Of a stretch of DNA of 64,000 nucleotides, positions 29,174 to 37,877 are shown one piece after another. The notes below the pieces were generated by a model, which saw only the letters and a program-made list of their open reading frames with translations, ran no database searches and was not told the origin of the DNA. Source of the DNA: Prochlorococcus sp. AG-355-I04 (GTDB taxonomy: Bacteria > Cyanobacteriota > Cyanobacteriia > PCC-6307 > Cyanobiaceae); assembly GCA_003280915.1 (NCBI GenBank), contig QCDL01000006.1, positions 1 through 64,000 on the forward strand, written 5' to 3'. The position numbers and the translations under genes were made by a program. Positions within the stretch are counted from its first letter, which is position 1, and every line of letters starts with the position of its first letter.

Positions 29174-29419
29174 TTATTCAACCAATCTAAACCCTTTATC
29201 AAGTAGTTTTTGATATAAGAGTCTTGCTCTAAAAGCAAGAATTTGCTCTTCATTTTCATTACTAATTACATGAAAATAATTATTATCTAATTTATTTTTG
29301 CTAAAGCATACATTTGCTTCACCCAATCTTAAAGTCCAGTTATCTTCTTTTGCTAAATGTTGATTAGGGCCAAGATCCCAAGGACATTTTTCAGGATATT
29401 TTTCTCTTTTGGAACCCAT
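29174..29419 (-). CDS. small conserved protein, function unknown
   Basis: The 81-residue soluble protein starts MGSKREKYPEKCPWDLGPNQ and ends with a helix ending LLDKGFRLVE. It converges with the DUF3386-like gene. I recognise no family. Compactness and codon usage like its neighbours argue for a real gene. Confidence 0.5.
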   Translation of the reverse strand: MGSKREKYPEKCPWDLGPNQHLAKEDNWTLRLGEANVCFSKNKLDNNYFHVISNENEEQILAFRARLLYQKLLDKGFRLVE

Positions 29420-29526
29420 ATGATTAAATTTAACTACCCAATATTAGTAAAAATTTAAAAGTATGGCTATGAAAATTGTTGATAACTTTTTCATAGAGTT
29501 GTCTTTTAATGAGATGTAATTAAAAA

Positions 29527-30165
29527 TTACTCTTTGGTTGCGATTAAACAATAAAATGGGTCTTTTTTTAAAAAATTAAAAATATTAAGTGCTGGTTCAG
29601 TAAACTTTTTGATAATTTTTGGCTCATTAAATCCGTTTGAGATTAATACTTTTCTTACATATTTAACCCTATCTTCTTCATTAGATGAAGTCCATATATT
29701 AGGAGCTTTATGCCAAAATGCTCTGTTTGAAAAGGCAATAATAATCTTGCCATTTCTGTTTAATATTCTTGCAATTTCTTGGGTTAAATTCTCTGGATAT
29801 TGTAAATATTGCCATGCTGCTACCATCAAGCAATAATCAACGCTTTCTTTATCTAGCGGAAGTTGTTGACTTAAATTAAAATTCTGGATCCAATAAGAAT
29901 CAAAAATTTTGTTTCGTTCAAGTTCTTGTTTGTTTAAACCATGTCCAATAATTTTTTTATATTTTTTCTTTTTAGGTAAATAACTATCCCAACTAGACAT
30001 TAAATCAAGGACAGTTGAATAATTATCAATTTCTCTTTCATATAAATCTGATAGATTTTGCCTGAAGTTTGCGTCTAGATGATAAACAAATTTTGGATCA
30101 GAATAAAATTCCTCATCATTGCTTTCATCAAGTTTCTTCCTTTGATAATTATTTAAAACTTCCAA
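29527..30165 (-). CDS. SAM-dependent methyltransferase-like protein
   Basis: The 212-residue protein has a divergent class I fold. Motif I is replaced by STVLDLMSSWDSYLP, and the later part has PLDKESVDYCLMVAAWQYLQYPENLTQEIARILNRNGKIIIAFSNR, the usual post-motif II-III pattern. Plant and cyanobacterial relatives carry DLMSSWVSHLP at the same place. The loss of the glycine-rich loop makes SAM binding uncertain. The substrate is unknown. Confidence 0.7.
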   Translation of the reverse strand: MEVLNNYQRKKLDESNDEEFYSDPKFVYHLDANFRQNLSDLYEREIDNYSTVLDLMSSWDSYLPKKKKYKKIIGHGLNKQELERNKIFDSYWIQNFNLSQQLPLDKESVDYCLMVAAWQYLQYPENLTQEIARILNRNGKIIIAFSNRAFWHKAPNIWTSSNEEDRVKYVRKVLISNGFNEPKIIKKFTEPALNIFNFLKKDPFYCLIATKE

Positions 30166-30314
30166 GATAAGTACTCTAATATCTGTATGTCAAATCTAGT
30201 AAATAGAAATTCTAATTGTGTATTAGAGATTTATTACATGTATTAAATTAAAAATTCTCAAAAAAACTAGACATCTATTCAAAAAAAGTTAAATTATAAG
30301 TTAATTATTTATTA

Positions 30315-30488
30315 ATGATGATTGAGTTCAAAAGGAGTAAAAAGAATAGGTCTAAAAATGCTCTTTTCAATCCCTATAAAAACGGAATAAGTTCATACGA
30401 TATGGCATATCTTTCATCAAAAAGAAATTTAAAAAATAAAACTACTCTACTAAAAATTGATTCTAAAAAAGATTATTTTGCTGCATAG
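30315..30488 (+). CDS. 57-residue basic protein, function unknown
   Basis: A short frame from ATG at 30315 (a second ATG follows directly) to TAG at 30486-30488 gives a Lys/Ser/Asn-rich peptide starting MMIEFKRSKKNRSKNALFNP. Its stop is 2 bases before the ATG of the tautomerase gene, the spacing of a co-translated pair. I recognise no homologue. Position is the main support. Confidence 0.45.
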   Translation: MMIEFKRSKKNRSKNALFNPYKNGISSYDMAYLSSKRNLKNKTTLLKIDSKKDYFAA

Positions 30489-30490
30489 AG

Positions 30491-30823
30491 ATGCCTTATA
30501 TTAATGTTTCCACTTCAGCAAAATTAAATGATAAAGATAAATTGCTCGAAGAAATTTCAATTTTAATTTCATCTTTAACTAACAAATCAAAAAAATTTGT
30601 TATGGCGAAAATCGATGATGATTGCCAAATATATTTTGATGACGTAAAACCATCTTGCTTTTTAGAAATCAAATCAATAGGTTCTCTAAATCCTTCAGAA
30701 ATAGCAAAGCCAATATCAGATTTTGTATATGAAAAAATGGGAATTCCAATTGATAGGATTTATATTTCCTTCGAGGATGTACCAGCTTCATTGTGGGCTT
30801 GGAATGGAAGAACATTTGGTTAA
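30491..30823 (+). CDS. MIF-like tautomerase
   Basis: The 110-residue protein begins MPYINVSTSA, so Pro is the first residue after Met removal, the catalytic base of the tautomerase superfamily. The middle has KFVMAKIDDDCQIYF, and the end has IPIDRIYISFEDVPASLWAWNGRTFG, which closely follows MIF, including the Asn-Gly near the C-terminus. Phenylpyruvate tautomerase activity is known for Prochlorococcus MIF homologues. The physiological role is not established. Confidence 0.9.
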   Translation: MPYINVSTSAKLNDKDKLLEEISILISSLTNKSKKFVMAKIDDDCQIYFDDVKPSCFLEIKSIGSLNPSEIAKPISDFVYEKMGIPIDRIYISFEDVPASLWAWNGRTFG

Positions 30824-30845
30824 GAATTTTTAATTTTTTAATTAT

Positions 30846-31232
30846 ATGGAAATAAGTAAATTAGTCGATTTAAATAATCTAAGAACTGCACCACAATTAA
30901 GTAATAGGCAAGAAAAAAAACTTTTAGAGGAACTAGAAGCGAATATATTAAATGCCGATTGGATAACTATAGGAATAATGGCATCTTGCGATAATGAGGC
31001 TATTGAAGCATTACGATCAATTTCTAAGAAATATTCCTCAATTAAATTTGGTGATTTAGAATCTCTTCATGCTGATGGAGGTGTTTTTTTAAAAGCTAAT
31101 CAAAAAACTGGCAATGTTTTTGTGAGATCTGAAAATGGCCTTGGAGAAGGAATTTTAATAACATCTCAGTTTGAAGAAGATGCTAAAGAATCTAATACTT
31201 TTGGACCGTTGCCATTAGATTTTTTTACATAA
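30846..31232 (+). CDS. DUF1824 family protein
   Basis: The 128-residue soluble protein has LLEELEANILNADWITIGIMA, ALRSISKKYSSIKFGDLE and GVFLKANQKTGNVFVRSENGLGEGI-type segments of the cyanobacterial DUF1824 family. The function is unknown. It follows the tautomerase gene by 22 bases and is likely in the same transcript. Confidence 0.7.
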   Translation: MEISKLVDLNNLRTAPQLSNRQEKKLLEELEANILNADWITIGIMASCDNEAIEALRSISKKYSSIKFGDLESLHADGGVFLKANQKTGNVFVRSENGLGEGILITSQFEEDAKESNTFGPLPLDFFT

Positions 31233-31381
31233 TTAATTGCTCATTTTTTTTCAAGGATCTAATTTAATGACAGCTTTTATGGATGATATTTTGAGAACTT
31301 GGATTTAAAGATATTTTTACTTTAAAGCTTTGTTATTATGACTACTGGCACTGATCTAAATTTTTTCACTATTTTAATTTA

Positions 31382-32251
31382 ATGTTTTTTCAGGATATAA
31401 TTAAAAATTTAAATAATTTTTGGTCAGAAGAAGGTTGTTTGATTATGCAGCCATACGATACCGAAAAAGGTGCTGGAACAATGAATCCCCATACTTTTTT
31501 AAGGGCTATTGGACCAGAGCCCTGGAGTGTAGCATATGCAGAGCCATGTAGAAGACCTACAGATGGACGTTTTGGCGAAAATCCTAACAGGGCGCAACAT
31601 TACTTTCAATATCAAGTAATAATTAAACCTTCACCGAAAGGAATTCAGGAAAAATATTTGACATCTCTAGAATCTCTTGGAATTAATCCTAGAAATCATG
31701 ACATAAGATTTGTGGAAGATAATTGGGAGTCCCCAACACTTGGAGCTTGGGGTGTAGGGTGGGAAGTCTGGTTGGACGGAATGGAAGTTACTCAATTTAC
31801 TTATTTTCAACAATGCGGGGGTATAGACTGTAACCCAATCCCAATTGAAATCACTTATGGACTAGAGAGGATTGCAATGTTTCTGCAAGATAAAGAAAGT
31901 ATCTGGGACTTAAATTGGAACAAAGATTTGAAATATAGTGATATTTGGCTTCAATTTGAAAAAAGTCAATGCTCCTATAATTTTACTGAATCTAGTGCTA
32001 ACAACCTCAGGAAACTCTTTGAAATTTACCAAGCTGAGGCAAATAATTTAATCGAAAAGAAATTAACTTATCCAGCTCTAGATTTTGTTCTGAAATGTAG
32101 TCATACATTTAATCTTCTTGATGCTAGAGGAGTTATTTCAGTTACAGATCGTGCCCAATATATTGAAAAGATTCGAAAATTAGCCAAGGAAGTTGCTTCA
32201 TCATGGGTAGATGAAAGAGAAACCCTTAATTTCCCATTGATAAAAAATTAA
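31382..32251 (+). CDS. glyQ: glycyl-tRNA synthetase alpha subunit
   Basis: The 289-residue protein has [40 protein letters not shown] and [13 protein letters not shown], the class II motifs of the bacterial alpha2beta2 enzyme. It forms the aminoacylation site. glyS, which encodes the beta subunit, is not adjacent and must be elsewhere, which is normal in cyanobacteria. The 150-bp gap upstream has no supported gene. Confidence 0.96.
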   Translation: MFFQDIIKNLNNFWSEEGCLIMQPYDTEKGAGTMNPHTFLRAIGPEPWSVAYAEPCRRPTDGRFGENPNRAQHYFQYQVIIKPSPKGIQEKYLTSLESLGINPRNHDIRFVEDNWESPTLGAWGVGWEVWLDGMEVTQFTYFQQCGGIDCNPIPIEITYGLERIAMFLQDKESIWDLNWNKDLKYSDIWLQFEKSQCSYNFTESSANNLRKLFEIYQAEANNLIEKKLTYPALDFVLKCSHTFNLLDARGVISVTDRAQYIEKIRKLAKEVASSWVDERETLNFPLIKN

Positions 32252-32355
32252 CCTTACAAAATTTTTAAACCAAAAAAAGTAAATGTATAAAAAGTTACAC
32301 CATCTTGAAACTTATAGTTCTTTCCTTTTTTGTTACGCTCGATACAGTATAGATA

Positions 32356-32370
32356 CCCAAATTATTTGGG
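32356..32370 (+). promoter_or_regulatory. 5'-leader hairpin of the porin gene
   Basis: CCCAAA and TTTGGG form a perfect 6-bp stem around TTA, 20 bases upstream of the porin ATG. A plausible -10 (TATAGAT at 32348) lies just upstream, so the hairpin would be at or near the mRNA 5' end. A GAGG ribosome-binding sequence lies between hairpin and ATG. Confidence 0.45.
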
Positions 32371-32390
32371 CTACTTTAGTGTGAGGTAAA

Positions 32391-33689
32391 ATGAAACTCT
32401 TCCAACAAATGTTGGTTGCAGGAGCATCTTTGAGCTTATTAGCTCCAGTTGTTGCTCAAGCTTCCGACGTTGTCAATATTGAAGAAATGAATAGCTATGC
32501 ACGTAGCCAATCAAAATCTTCGAAACTTGACAGTAAAACATTCATTAACGAAGTTAGTGAAGATATAGCTACCTTAAAAGGCCGTGTTGATGGCCTTGAA
32601 GTTAAGCAACAAGAATTTGAAGCTGGTGGTTTCTCAGATACAACTGTAATGGATCAAAAAGTTGTATTTGATTTTGGTGCAATTGATTACAGTGAAAATG
32701 ATTCAACAAGATTAAACAATTCATCTTCTGAGGCATATAAATTTGCCTACTCTTACAGAATGAATCTTAATACAAGCTTCACTGGTGATGACAACATGTA
32801 TATCAGAATTCTTTCTGGTAATCATAGTGATTGGATGAAAGATTCAAATGACGGAGGTTATTTAACTTCAGTTGGTAAGAGTAACAGCTTAACAGTTGAT
32901 AAGATTTGGTACGAATTTCCTGTTGGTGATAACAATACTGTATGGATAGGTCCAAAGATTGAAAACTATTACATGCATGGTACTGCCCCTTCAATCTATA
33001 AGCCTGTTACAAAACAATTTACACTTGGTGGAAATGGTAATGCTTATGGAGCAAGTACTGATACTGGCGCTGGTTGGGCTTACAAAGCAGATAATGGATT
33101 TGCTATTAGTTCAAACATTGGTACAAAATCTAAAACTACTACCAGTGGAAAGGACACAGGTCTTTTGACAGATGGTTCAAAAACAAGTTGGGCAACTCAG
33201 GTTGGTTACACTCAGGAAAGATACTCAGTTTCTGCAATTGTTAACGCAAAGTTCAACGGTTGGGCAGATGGTTACTTACATACCGCTTCAGCTGACGATG
33301 CTTTAGTATCCGGGGGAAATCACACAGCAGTTGGTTTAAGAGGTTGGTGGAGACCAGAAGAAACTGGAACTGCTACTCCATCTATTTCTGTTGGTTATGA
33401 CACTACTACATATGATGGTGTAACTTCTGGAACGGATACTTCTGATATGTGGTTTGTGGGTCTTCAGTGGGCAGATATGATCAATCCTGATGATAAAATC
33501 GGCTTAGCTTTAGCTCAGCCTACAAAGCATGACGATGAAACTTCTGAACCTTTTGCATATGAACTTTATTATTCATATAAAGCAAACGACAATGTAACTG
33601 TAACACCAACCATTTTTGGTGGTACTAATAGAGATGGCGGAACAGAAGATGTTTTCGGAGGACTTATTCAAACTACATTTAAATTCTAA
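32391..33689 (+). CDS. outer-membrane porin
   Basis: The 432-residue protein has a signal peptide ending near VAQAS. A short coiled segment (DIATLKGRVDGLEVKQQEFE) replaces a full SLH domain. It then forms a long beta-barrel with alternating aromatic strands that ends in FGGLIQTTFKF, with the terminal Phe recognised by the BAM machinery. This is the picocyanobacterial porin family. Base use here is richer in C and G than in its neighbours, as for highly expressed genes. It has its own leader hairpin and terminator. Confidence 0.9.
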   Translation: MKLFQQMLVAGASLSLLAPVVAQASDVVNIEEMNSYARSQSKSSKLDSKTFINEVSEDIATLKGRVDGLEVKQQEFEAGGFSDTTVMDQKVVFDFGAIDYSENDSTRLNNSSSEAYKFAYSYRMNLNTSFTGDDNMYIRILSGNHSDWMKDSNDGGYLTSVGKSNSLTVDKIWYEFPVGDNNTVWIGPKIENYYMHGTAPSIYKPVTKQFTLGGNGNAYGASTDTGAGWAYKADNGFAISSNIGTKSKTTTSGKDTGLLTDGSKTSWATQVGYTQERYSVSAIVNAKFNGWADGYLHTASADDALVSGGNHTAVGLRGWWRPEETGTATPSISVGYDTTTYDGVTSGTDTSDMWFVGLQWADMINPDDKIGLALAQPTKHDDETSEPFAYELYYSYKANDNVTVTPTIFGGTNRDGGTEDVFGGLIQTTFKF

Positions 33690-33704
33690 ATGTAGTGAAT
33701 AAAT

Positions 33705-33733
33705 AAAAAAACACCCTAACGGGTGTTTTTTTT
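33705..33733 (+). terminator. rho-independent terminator of the porin gene
   Basis: AAAAAACACCC, a TAAC loop and GGGTGTTTTTTTT form a near-perfect stem with a T8 run. It begins 16 bases after the porin stop. Confidence 0.92.
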
Positions 33734-33762
33734 GTTTTTTTATTTATAAAAAATTTAAGTTT

Positions 33763-34002
33763 TTACCAACAATTTTCTCCTTCCCCAATAGGAACACAAG
33801 TACTTGATTTTGCAGCTTCATCAGCTATTTTTTGGGCTGCCGAATCTAATTTGAAATCTGCATCTAAAGGCATATCAGTATTCCATTCTTTTAATCCACC
33901 TAAATCATTTTCACCTGATTTAACTGAATTACTATCCGCTGTTGAAATAGCTAATGCGCTTGTGGCTGCGATAAAAATTGCAATTGAACTTCTTTTTGGC
34001 AT
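33763..34002 (-). CDS. small secreted protein
   Basis: The 79-residue protein has a signal peptide (MPKRSSIAIFIAATSALAIS) and an acidic mature part ending STCVPIGEGENCW, with two cysteines that could pair. It is read toward the porin terminator. I recognise no family. Confidence 0.6.
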   Translation of the reverse strand: MPKRSSIAIFIAATSALAISTADSNSVKSGENDLGGLKEWNTDMPLDADFKLDSAAQKIADEAAKSSTCVPIGEGENCW

Positions 34003-34074
34003 TCGATAGTTAGTTTTATAATATATTAATCAATTTCAAGTTTATATTCTTTTTGTTGTATAAAATGATTCTTT

Positions 34075-34746
34075 TTAATCCCCAATAACTCTTAAAAGAT
34101 TTGAATAAGATTTAAAAATAAGATCAAGTTCATCAGATCTGCCATGCTTTGCAAGTAAACTTCTTGCACCTGCGTCTAAATCAAATAAATATTCTCTTTT
34201 TTCAGTAGATTTAACATAACTCTCTATCCAACCCACACATACTAATCTTTCACCATTATTTACTTCATTCACTGCATGCAAGTAAGAACTGGGATATAAA
34301 ATTATCTCTCCAGCATTTAATTTAAATTTCTCTTCTTTATTCATTGTTTCAATAACTAATTCTCCACCTTTATAAAAATCTTTATTCGTTAATGAGAGGG
34401 TAAATGATAAATCTGATCTACCAGAAGACATGTATGGATTGTCAATATGTCTACCATAATGCATATTTGTTGATGATTTTGTAAACATTATTCCATGTAT
34501 TCTTTTTGGTAAAGAAAAACTTTTTATTAATTGACTTGAAAGGATCTTTTTATTTACAAATTGCGAGAACTTTTTTGATATTTCAGAATTTCTATTTAAT
34601 TGCAAATTATTTTTTACGATTGAGGCATGACTGCCAGCAGTTTTCCCCCCATCTTCCCAATTTTGAGTTTCATCCTCTAAATCTTTTTTTATAAGGTTGA
34701 TTTCTTCAGCATTTAATAACTGTTGAGTTAAATAATTCATATGCAC
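34075..34746 (-). CDS. PKHD-type Fe(II)/2-oxoglutarate hydroxylase (PiuC/YbiX-like)
   Basis: The 223-residue protein has the iron-binding HxD in HYGRHIDNPYM, the distal His in YPSSYLHAVNEV and the 2-oxoglutarate-binding Arg in GERLVCVGWIES. The start has EDGGKTAGSHA, typical of the PiuC/YbiX group. Such genes are often next to iron uptake genes in bacteria. Here the gene is divergent from the iron-binding protein FutA across 96 bases. The substrate is not known. Confidence 0.88.
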   Translation of the reverse strand: MHMNYLTQQLLNAEEINLIKKDLEDETQNWEDGGKTAGSHASIVKNNLQLNRNSEISKKFSQFVNKKILSSQLIKSFSLPKRIHGIMFTKSSTNMHYGRHIDNPYMSSGRSDLSFTLSLTNKDFYKGGELVIETMNKEEKFKLNAGEIILYPSSYLHAVNEVNNGERLVCVGWIESYVKSTEKREYLFDLDAGARSLLAKHGRSDELDLIFKSYSNLLRVIGD

Positions 34747-34757
34747 TATAAAAAATG

Positions 34758-34773
34758 ATACATCTTTGTGTAT
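34758..34773. promoter_or_regulatory. inverted repeat in the hydroxylase/futA divergent promoter
   Basis: ATACA and TGTAT are separated by 6 bases in the 96-bp gap between the two start codons. It could be a regulator site that controls both genes. It is not a recognisable Fur box or NtcA site. Confidence 0.35.
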
Positions 34774-34842
34774 AGAAGATCGCTTTTAGATTTTTAACAG
34801 TTTTGATAGGTATAAAGTAACCATAGATACTAATTTTAAAAA

Positions 34843-35865
34843 GTGCAAAATCTCAAAAAAATTTTTTATTCAGCACTAACATGTACATTTTTGCTAAACG
34901 TTAATATACCCGCTAATTCCACAGAAAAAGAAGTCAAAGTTTATTCTGGTAGACATTACAACACAGATAGAAGTATTTATAAAAAGTTTGCAGATGAAAC
35001 AGGAATAAAAGTCAGGCTTATAGAGGCAGCAGGAATTTCTTTAATCGAAAGATTGAAACGTGAAGGGAAGAATTCTCAAGCAGATTTAATATTGTTAGTA
35101 GATGCTGCAAGAATTACTAATGCAGCCAAAGCTGGGTTACTGCAACCAATAAATTCTTCTAATTTAGAAAATGATGTTCCTATTGGATTAAAAGATCCAA
35201 ATAAAGAATGGTATGCATTAACAAGAAGAGTAAGAGTTATGATAGCTAATCCAAAAGTGGTAGATGTTAGCCAGATTAATGATTATACTGATTTGGCTGA
35301 TCCTTCTTTAAAAGGGAAAGTATGTTTAAGAAATAGAAAAAGTCCATATAATCAATCTTTAGTTGCCAATCAAATAATTAACAAAGGTCAATCAGAAACT
35401 AAAGCTTGGTTAAGCGGGATGATTTCAAATGTTTCTCAACCATTTTTCCCAGGTGATATTTCAATAATTAGAGCAGTTTCTAAGAAAAAATGCGGAGTAG
35501 GAATTGTTAATCATTATTACGTAGCAAGAATGTTAGCAGGCGTTAATGGAAGGAGAGATGCCTTGTATGCAAAAAAGACAAAGGTTCTTACGCCTAATCC
35601 TGCACACATAAATATTAGTGCTGGTGGTGTTGCAAAATATGCAACAAATAAAAATGAAGCTATTCAGCTGCTTGAATTCTTAGCATCTCCCAAAGGAAGT
35701 AAAGGTTTAGCTGCACCTACTTTTGAACATCCCTTGAAGGAAGTTAATCAGAATGAAATAGTAAAGAACTTTGGAGAGTTTACGCCTGATAGTGTAACCG
35801 TAGAAGACCTTGGAGAAAAAAATTCTCTAGCTATTAAATTGATGAAAGATGCAGGATGGAATTAA
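34843..35865 (+). CDS. futA: iron(III) ABC transporter substrate-binding protein
   Basis: The 340-residue protein starts at GTG and has a signal peptide of about 27 residues. The mature part has VKVYSGRHYNTDRSIYKKF, the FutA/IdiA hallmark, with tyrosines that bind Fe3+ (HYN near the start, NHYYVARML near residue 228). It captures ferric iron in the periplasm for an ABC importer. The permease and ATPase genes are not adjacent. It is also known as idiA, and neighbouring iron-stress genes fit this role. Confidence 0.93.
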   Translation: MQNLKKIFYSALTCTFLLNVNIPANSTEKEVKVYSGRHYNTDRSIYKKFADETGIKVRLIEAAGISLIERLKREGKNSQADLILLVDAARITNAAKAGLLQPINSSNLENDVPIGLKDPNKEWYALTRRVRVMIANPKVVDVSQINDYTDLADPSLKGKVCLRNRKSPYNQSLVANQIINKGQSETKAWLSGMISNVSQPFFPGDISIIRAVSKKKCGVGIVNHYYVARMLAGVNGRRDALYAKKTKVLTPNPAHINISAGGVAKYATNKNEAIQLLEFLASPKGSKGLAAPTFEHPLKEVNQNEIVKNFGEFTPDSVTVEDLGEKNSLAIKLMKDAGWN

Positions 35866-35927
35866 AAATTAAGATAATTATATAGTTCATAATTTTCTCA
35901 TTATTAAGTGCATACTTATAAACAGGC

Positions 35928-36012
35928 GGAGAGGTGGCTGAGTGGTCGAAAGCGAACGACTCGAAATCGTTTAATAGGAAACTATTCGTGGGTTCGAATC
36001 CCACCCTCTCCG
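35928..36012 (+). tRNA. tRNA-Ser(CGA)
   Basis: The acceptor arms GGAGAGG and CCTCTCC pair fully. The anticodon loop CTCGAAA gives CGA. A long variable arm (class II, between AATCGTTTAATAGGAAACTATTCGTGG) and the T-arm GGGTTCGAATCCC follow. The discriminator base is G and CCA is not encoded. The 3' end has a degenerate copy 2 kb downstream. Confidence 0.97.
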
Positions 36013-36239
36013 TATGATTTTAAATCTTGCTATTTCACGGACAAACAATTATTTTGTACCCTTGAAGAATCAGCTCTTTGTGTTAATTTCAGATTTTAAA
36101 TATCTAATACAAAGTTTAAATTTTGTTTAAAAGAGAAGTAGCTTTTGGCGGTTTTGTTAGCGGGTTTTATGAATTTATTTTTTATAAAAGTCTCGACAAA
36201 ACTTTTAAAAGTGAGATGCTGAGTAAGAATCGCTCAATT

Positions 36240-36995
36240 ATGAAACGTAAAAAAATTTTTGAAAAAAAAAATAGTTTTCATAATAAACAAGAAGGATATA
36301 CAATCGTTGAAATTCTTTTAGTAACATTAGTTATTGGCTTAACTTTTAGTGTATCCCTCCCATTGTTTGGTGCTGTAATTAATAAGGCAAGGCAAAAAGA
36401 GGCAACTCTAATAGTTAATAGTGTTCTTAAAGCAGTAAAGGCTAGTTATGCTTTGGATTCATTCTTACCATCTAAAATAAAATCACTCGAAAAATTTGCT
36501 TCATTTCAAAAGTGTATCTCTGAAGAAGTTGCGATAAAAGGTAGAGAAGTTTGTGATTTAAATACTATTGCAAAAACTGATGCAAATGATAAATATTTTT
36601 ATTCTCCATCTGGAAACTATAAAGTAGAATTCAAGACTACTGGGATTAGTAATTCTGATATTATTTTTCAAGTAAGAGCTATTCCAAATGGAGTCATTTA
36701 TAGAAATAAGGGCAGTAGTGTGACTGGGTGCTTTAATCCAATAGAGGGAATATCAAGTATTAAGGAATATTCTTTCTTTAATGTTGGAGAAAAAGAATTT
36801 ATTTCTTGTTTCACCTCATTTCAAATCAATAAAGCGGAGGAAGCAAGGAAAGCGGAGGAAGCAAGAAAAGCGGAGGAAGCAAGAAGAGCGGAGGAAGCAA
36901 GAAGAGCGGAGGAGGCAAGGAAAGCTGAGGAAGCAAAACCTAAGTGTATTTATTGGAATCCAAGAAATCCATCTCAATGTTTTAGATATAGGTAA
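36240..36995 (+). CDS. type IV pilin-like protein with KAEEAR repeat tail
   Basis: From ATG at 36240 the protein has 251 residues. A basic leader ends KQEG, followed by YTIVEILLVTLVIGLTFSVS, the class III prepilin pattern with Gly at -1 and Glu at +5. A globular part with Cys-X-Cys pairs follows. Six tandem KAEEAR/RAEEAR units (about 198-233) precede a Cys-containing end CIYWNPRNPSQCFRYR. A longer frame opens at TTG 36123, but the leader would then be 58 residues, unlike pilins. It probably goes to the periplasm or surface through a pilus-type system. The function of the repeats is unknown. Confidence 0.8.
   Translation: MKRKKIFEKKNSFHNKQEGYTIVEILLVTLVIGLTFSVSLPLFGAVINKARQKEATLIVNSVLKAVKASYALDSFLPSKIKSLEKFASFQKCISEEVAIKGREVCDLNTIAKTDANDKYFYSPSGNYKVEFKTTGISNSDIIFQVRAIPNGVIYRNKGSSVTGCFNPIEGISSIKEYSFFNVGEKEFISCFTSFQINKAEEARKAEEARKAEEARRAEEARRAEEARKAEEAKPKCIYWNPRNPSQCFRYR
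36831..36938 (+). repeat. six tandem 18-bp units encoding KAEEAR
   Basis: Six units of the form AAAGCGGAGGAAGCAAGR run in frame near the 3' end of the pilin-like gene. They differ at a few bases, such as AGAGCG for AAAGCG. The encoded helix is highly charged and TolA-like. Slippage could change the copy number without breaking the frame. Confidence 0.95.
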
Positions 36996-37025
36996 TCAAA
37001 GAGATTGCTTTGAAATTTATTATTT

Positions 37026-37877
37026 TTAAATTATTTTCCTGAATCCAACTTGTACCCCTGAAGAATCAAAGCCATCTTTAGCTTCGTAGGTGTAAGGTGT
37101 CCCCAATCCATCATTGGTAGTGTGGGATTTTGCATCCCTTTTGAATCCCTCGATGTAAAAGATGTTTTTATCGGAAAACTTATAACTCAAACCCGCTTTT
37201 AACTGCGTAACAAAAGCTTGTCTTACGTATTCAGGAATAAAAGGAGCCGAATCTTGGACACTGTTAACGAATCCAATTCCTAAGCCAATGAATGGCGAGA
37301 ATTTTTTACTATCTCTGAAATCGTAATAAGTATTAATTATGTAAAAGTCTTTATGCAATTCCCCTCTATCGTTTTCAATTTTCGTAATGCTGTTGTCGAA
37401 ATAGGTAAGGTATTCATCAAATCTCCCATCTTCTTGAGCATATGATAATTCTGTTCTTATTTTTCCAAAGTCATAACCTATACCTATTTCTATTGAACGC
37501 CCTAATTCTGTATATCTATCGTCCCATATTGCTTTATTAGTGGAAGTATTGTAGACATCATAATTTTTTAAACTTGAGTATCCAATAGAAAAGTTTAGAT
37601 AAAAGTTTTTACTATAATTCTCAAAACTTTTAACTTGTTGATCATTTTCTATTATCATTTGTATTGACTTATTTTGCTTAAAAGTTGTTTCATTAATATT
37701 TAACTCTTCATCTAAAATTTCTTTTTCTTTTCCCTCTATTACATTTGATATTTTCTTCTCTTCAGGAGTAGTTTGGGTTTCAATTTGATTGATTTTAGTA
37801 TTATTTTTTTTTAATGAGCAGGACGATAGAGGTATGCTTAAGAAAAAAATTAAAAATAAAATTTTCCTTTTAATCAT
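37026..37877 (-). CDS. outer-membrane beta-barrel lipoprotein
   Basis: The 283-residue protein has a lipobox in IPLSSCSLKKN, so Cys is lipidated. A charged linker (about 25-85) follows, then an eight-strand-like barrel with alternating strands such as FYLNFSIGYSSL, SIEIGIGYDFGKIRTELSYA and FSPFIGLGIGFVNS, ending GVQVGFRKI. This resembles OmpA/P44-like surface antigen barrels. It is convergent with the pilin-like gene, 30 bases apart, and both lie between tRNA-Ser and its degenerate 3' copy. Confidence 0.8.
   Translation of the reverse strand: MIKRKILFLIFFLSIPLSSCSLKKNNTKINQIETQTTPEEKKISNVIEGKEKEILDEELNINETTFKQNKSIQMIIENDQQVKSFENYSKNFYLNFSIGYSSLKNYDVYNTSTNKAIWDDRYTELGRSIEIGIGYDFGKIRTELSYAQEDGRFDEYLTYFDNSITKIENDRGELHKDFYIINTYYDFRDSKKFSPFIGLGIGFVNSVQDSAPFIPEYVRQAFVTQLKAGLSYKFSDKNIFYIEGFKRDAKSHTTNDGLGTPYTYEAKDGFDSSGVQVGFRKII

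Noticed and set aside
31267-31308. 13-codon frame MTAFMDDILRTWI before glyQ
   Set aside because: Too short to support from sequence; no ribosome-binding site or family match.
35908-36099. 63-codon open frame on the plus strand
   Set aside because: It runs straight through tRNA-Ser(CGA); its codons are tRNA sequence.
36123-36239. N-terminal extension of the pilin-like protein from TTG
   Set aside because: It would give a 58-residue prepilin leader with a non-basic start; the ATG at 36240 gives a normal basic leader.
37026-37877. Reading the outer-membrane lipoprotein as a phage or toxin gene
   Set aside because: Lipobox, linker and alternating strands fit a cellular outer-membrane barrel; nothing viral or toxin-like is seen.
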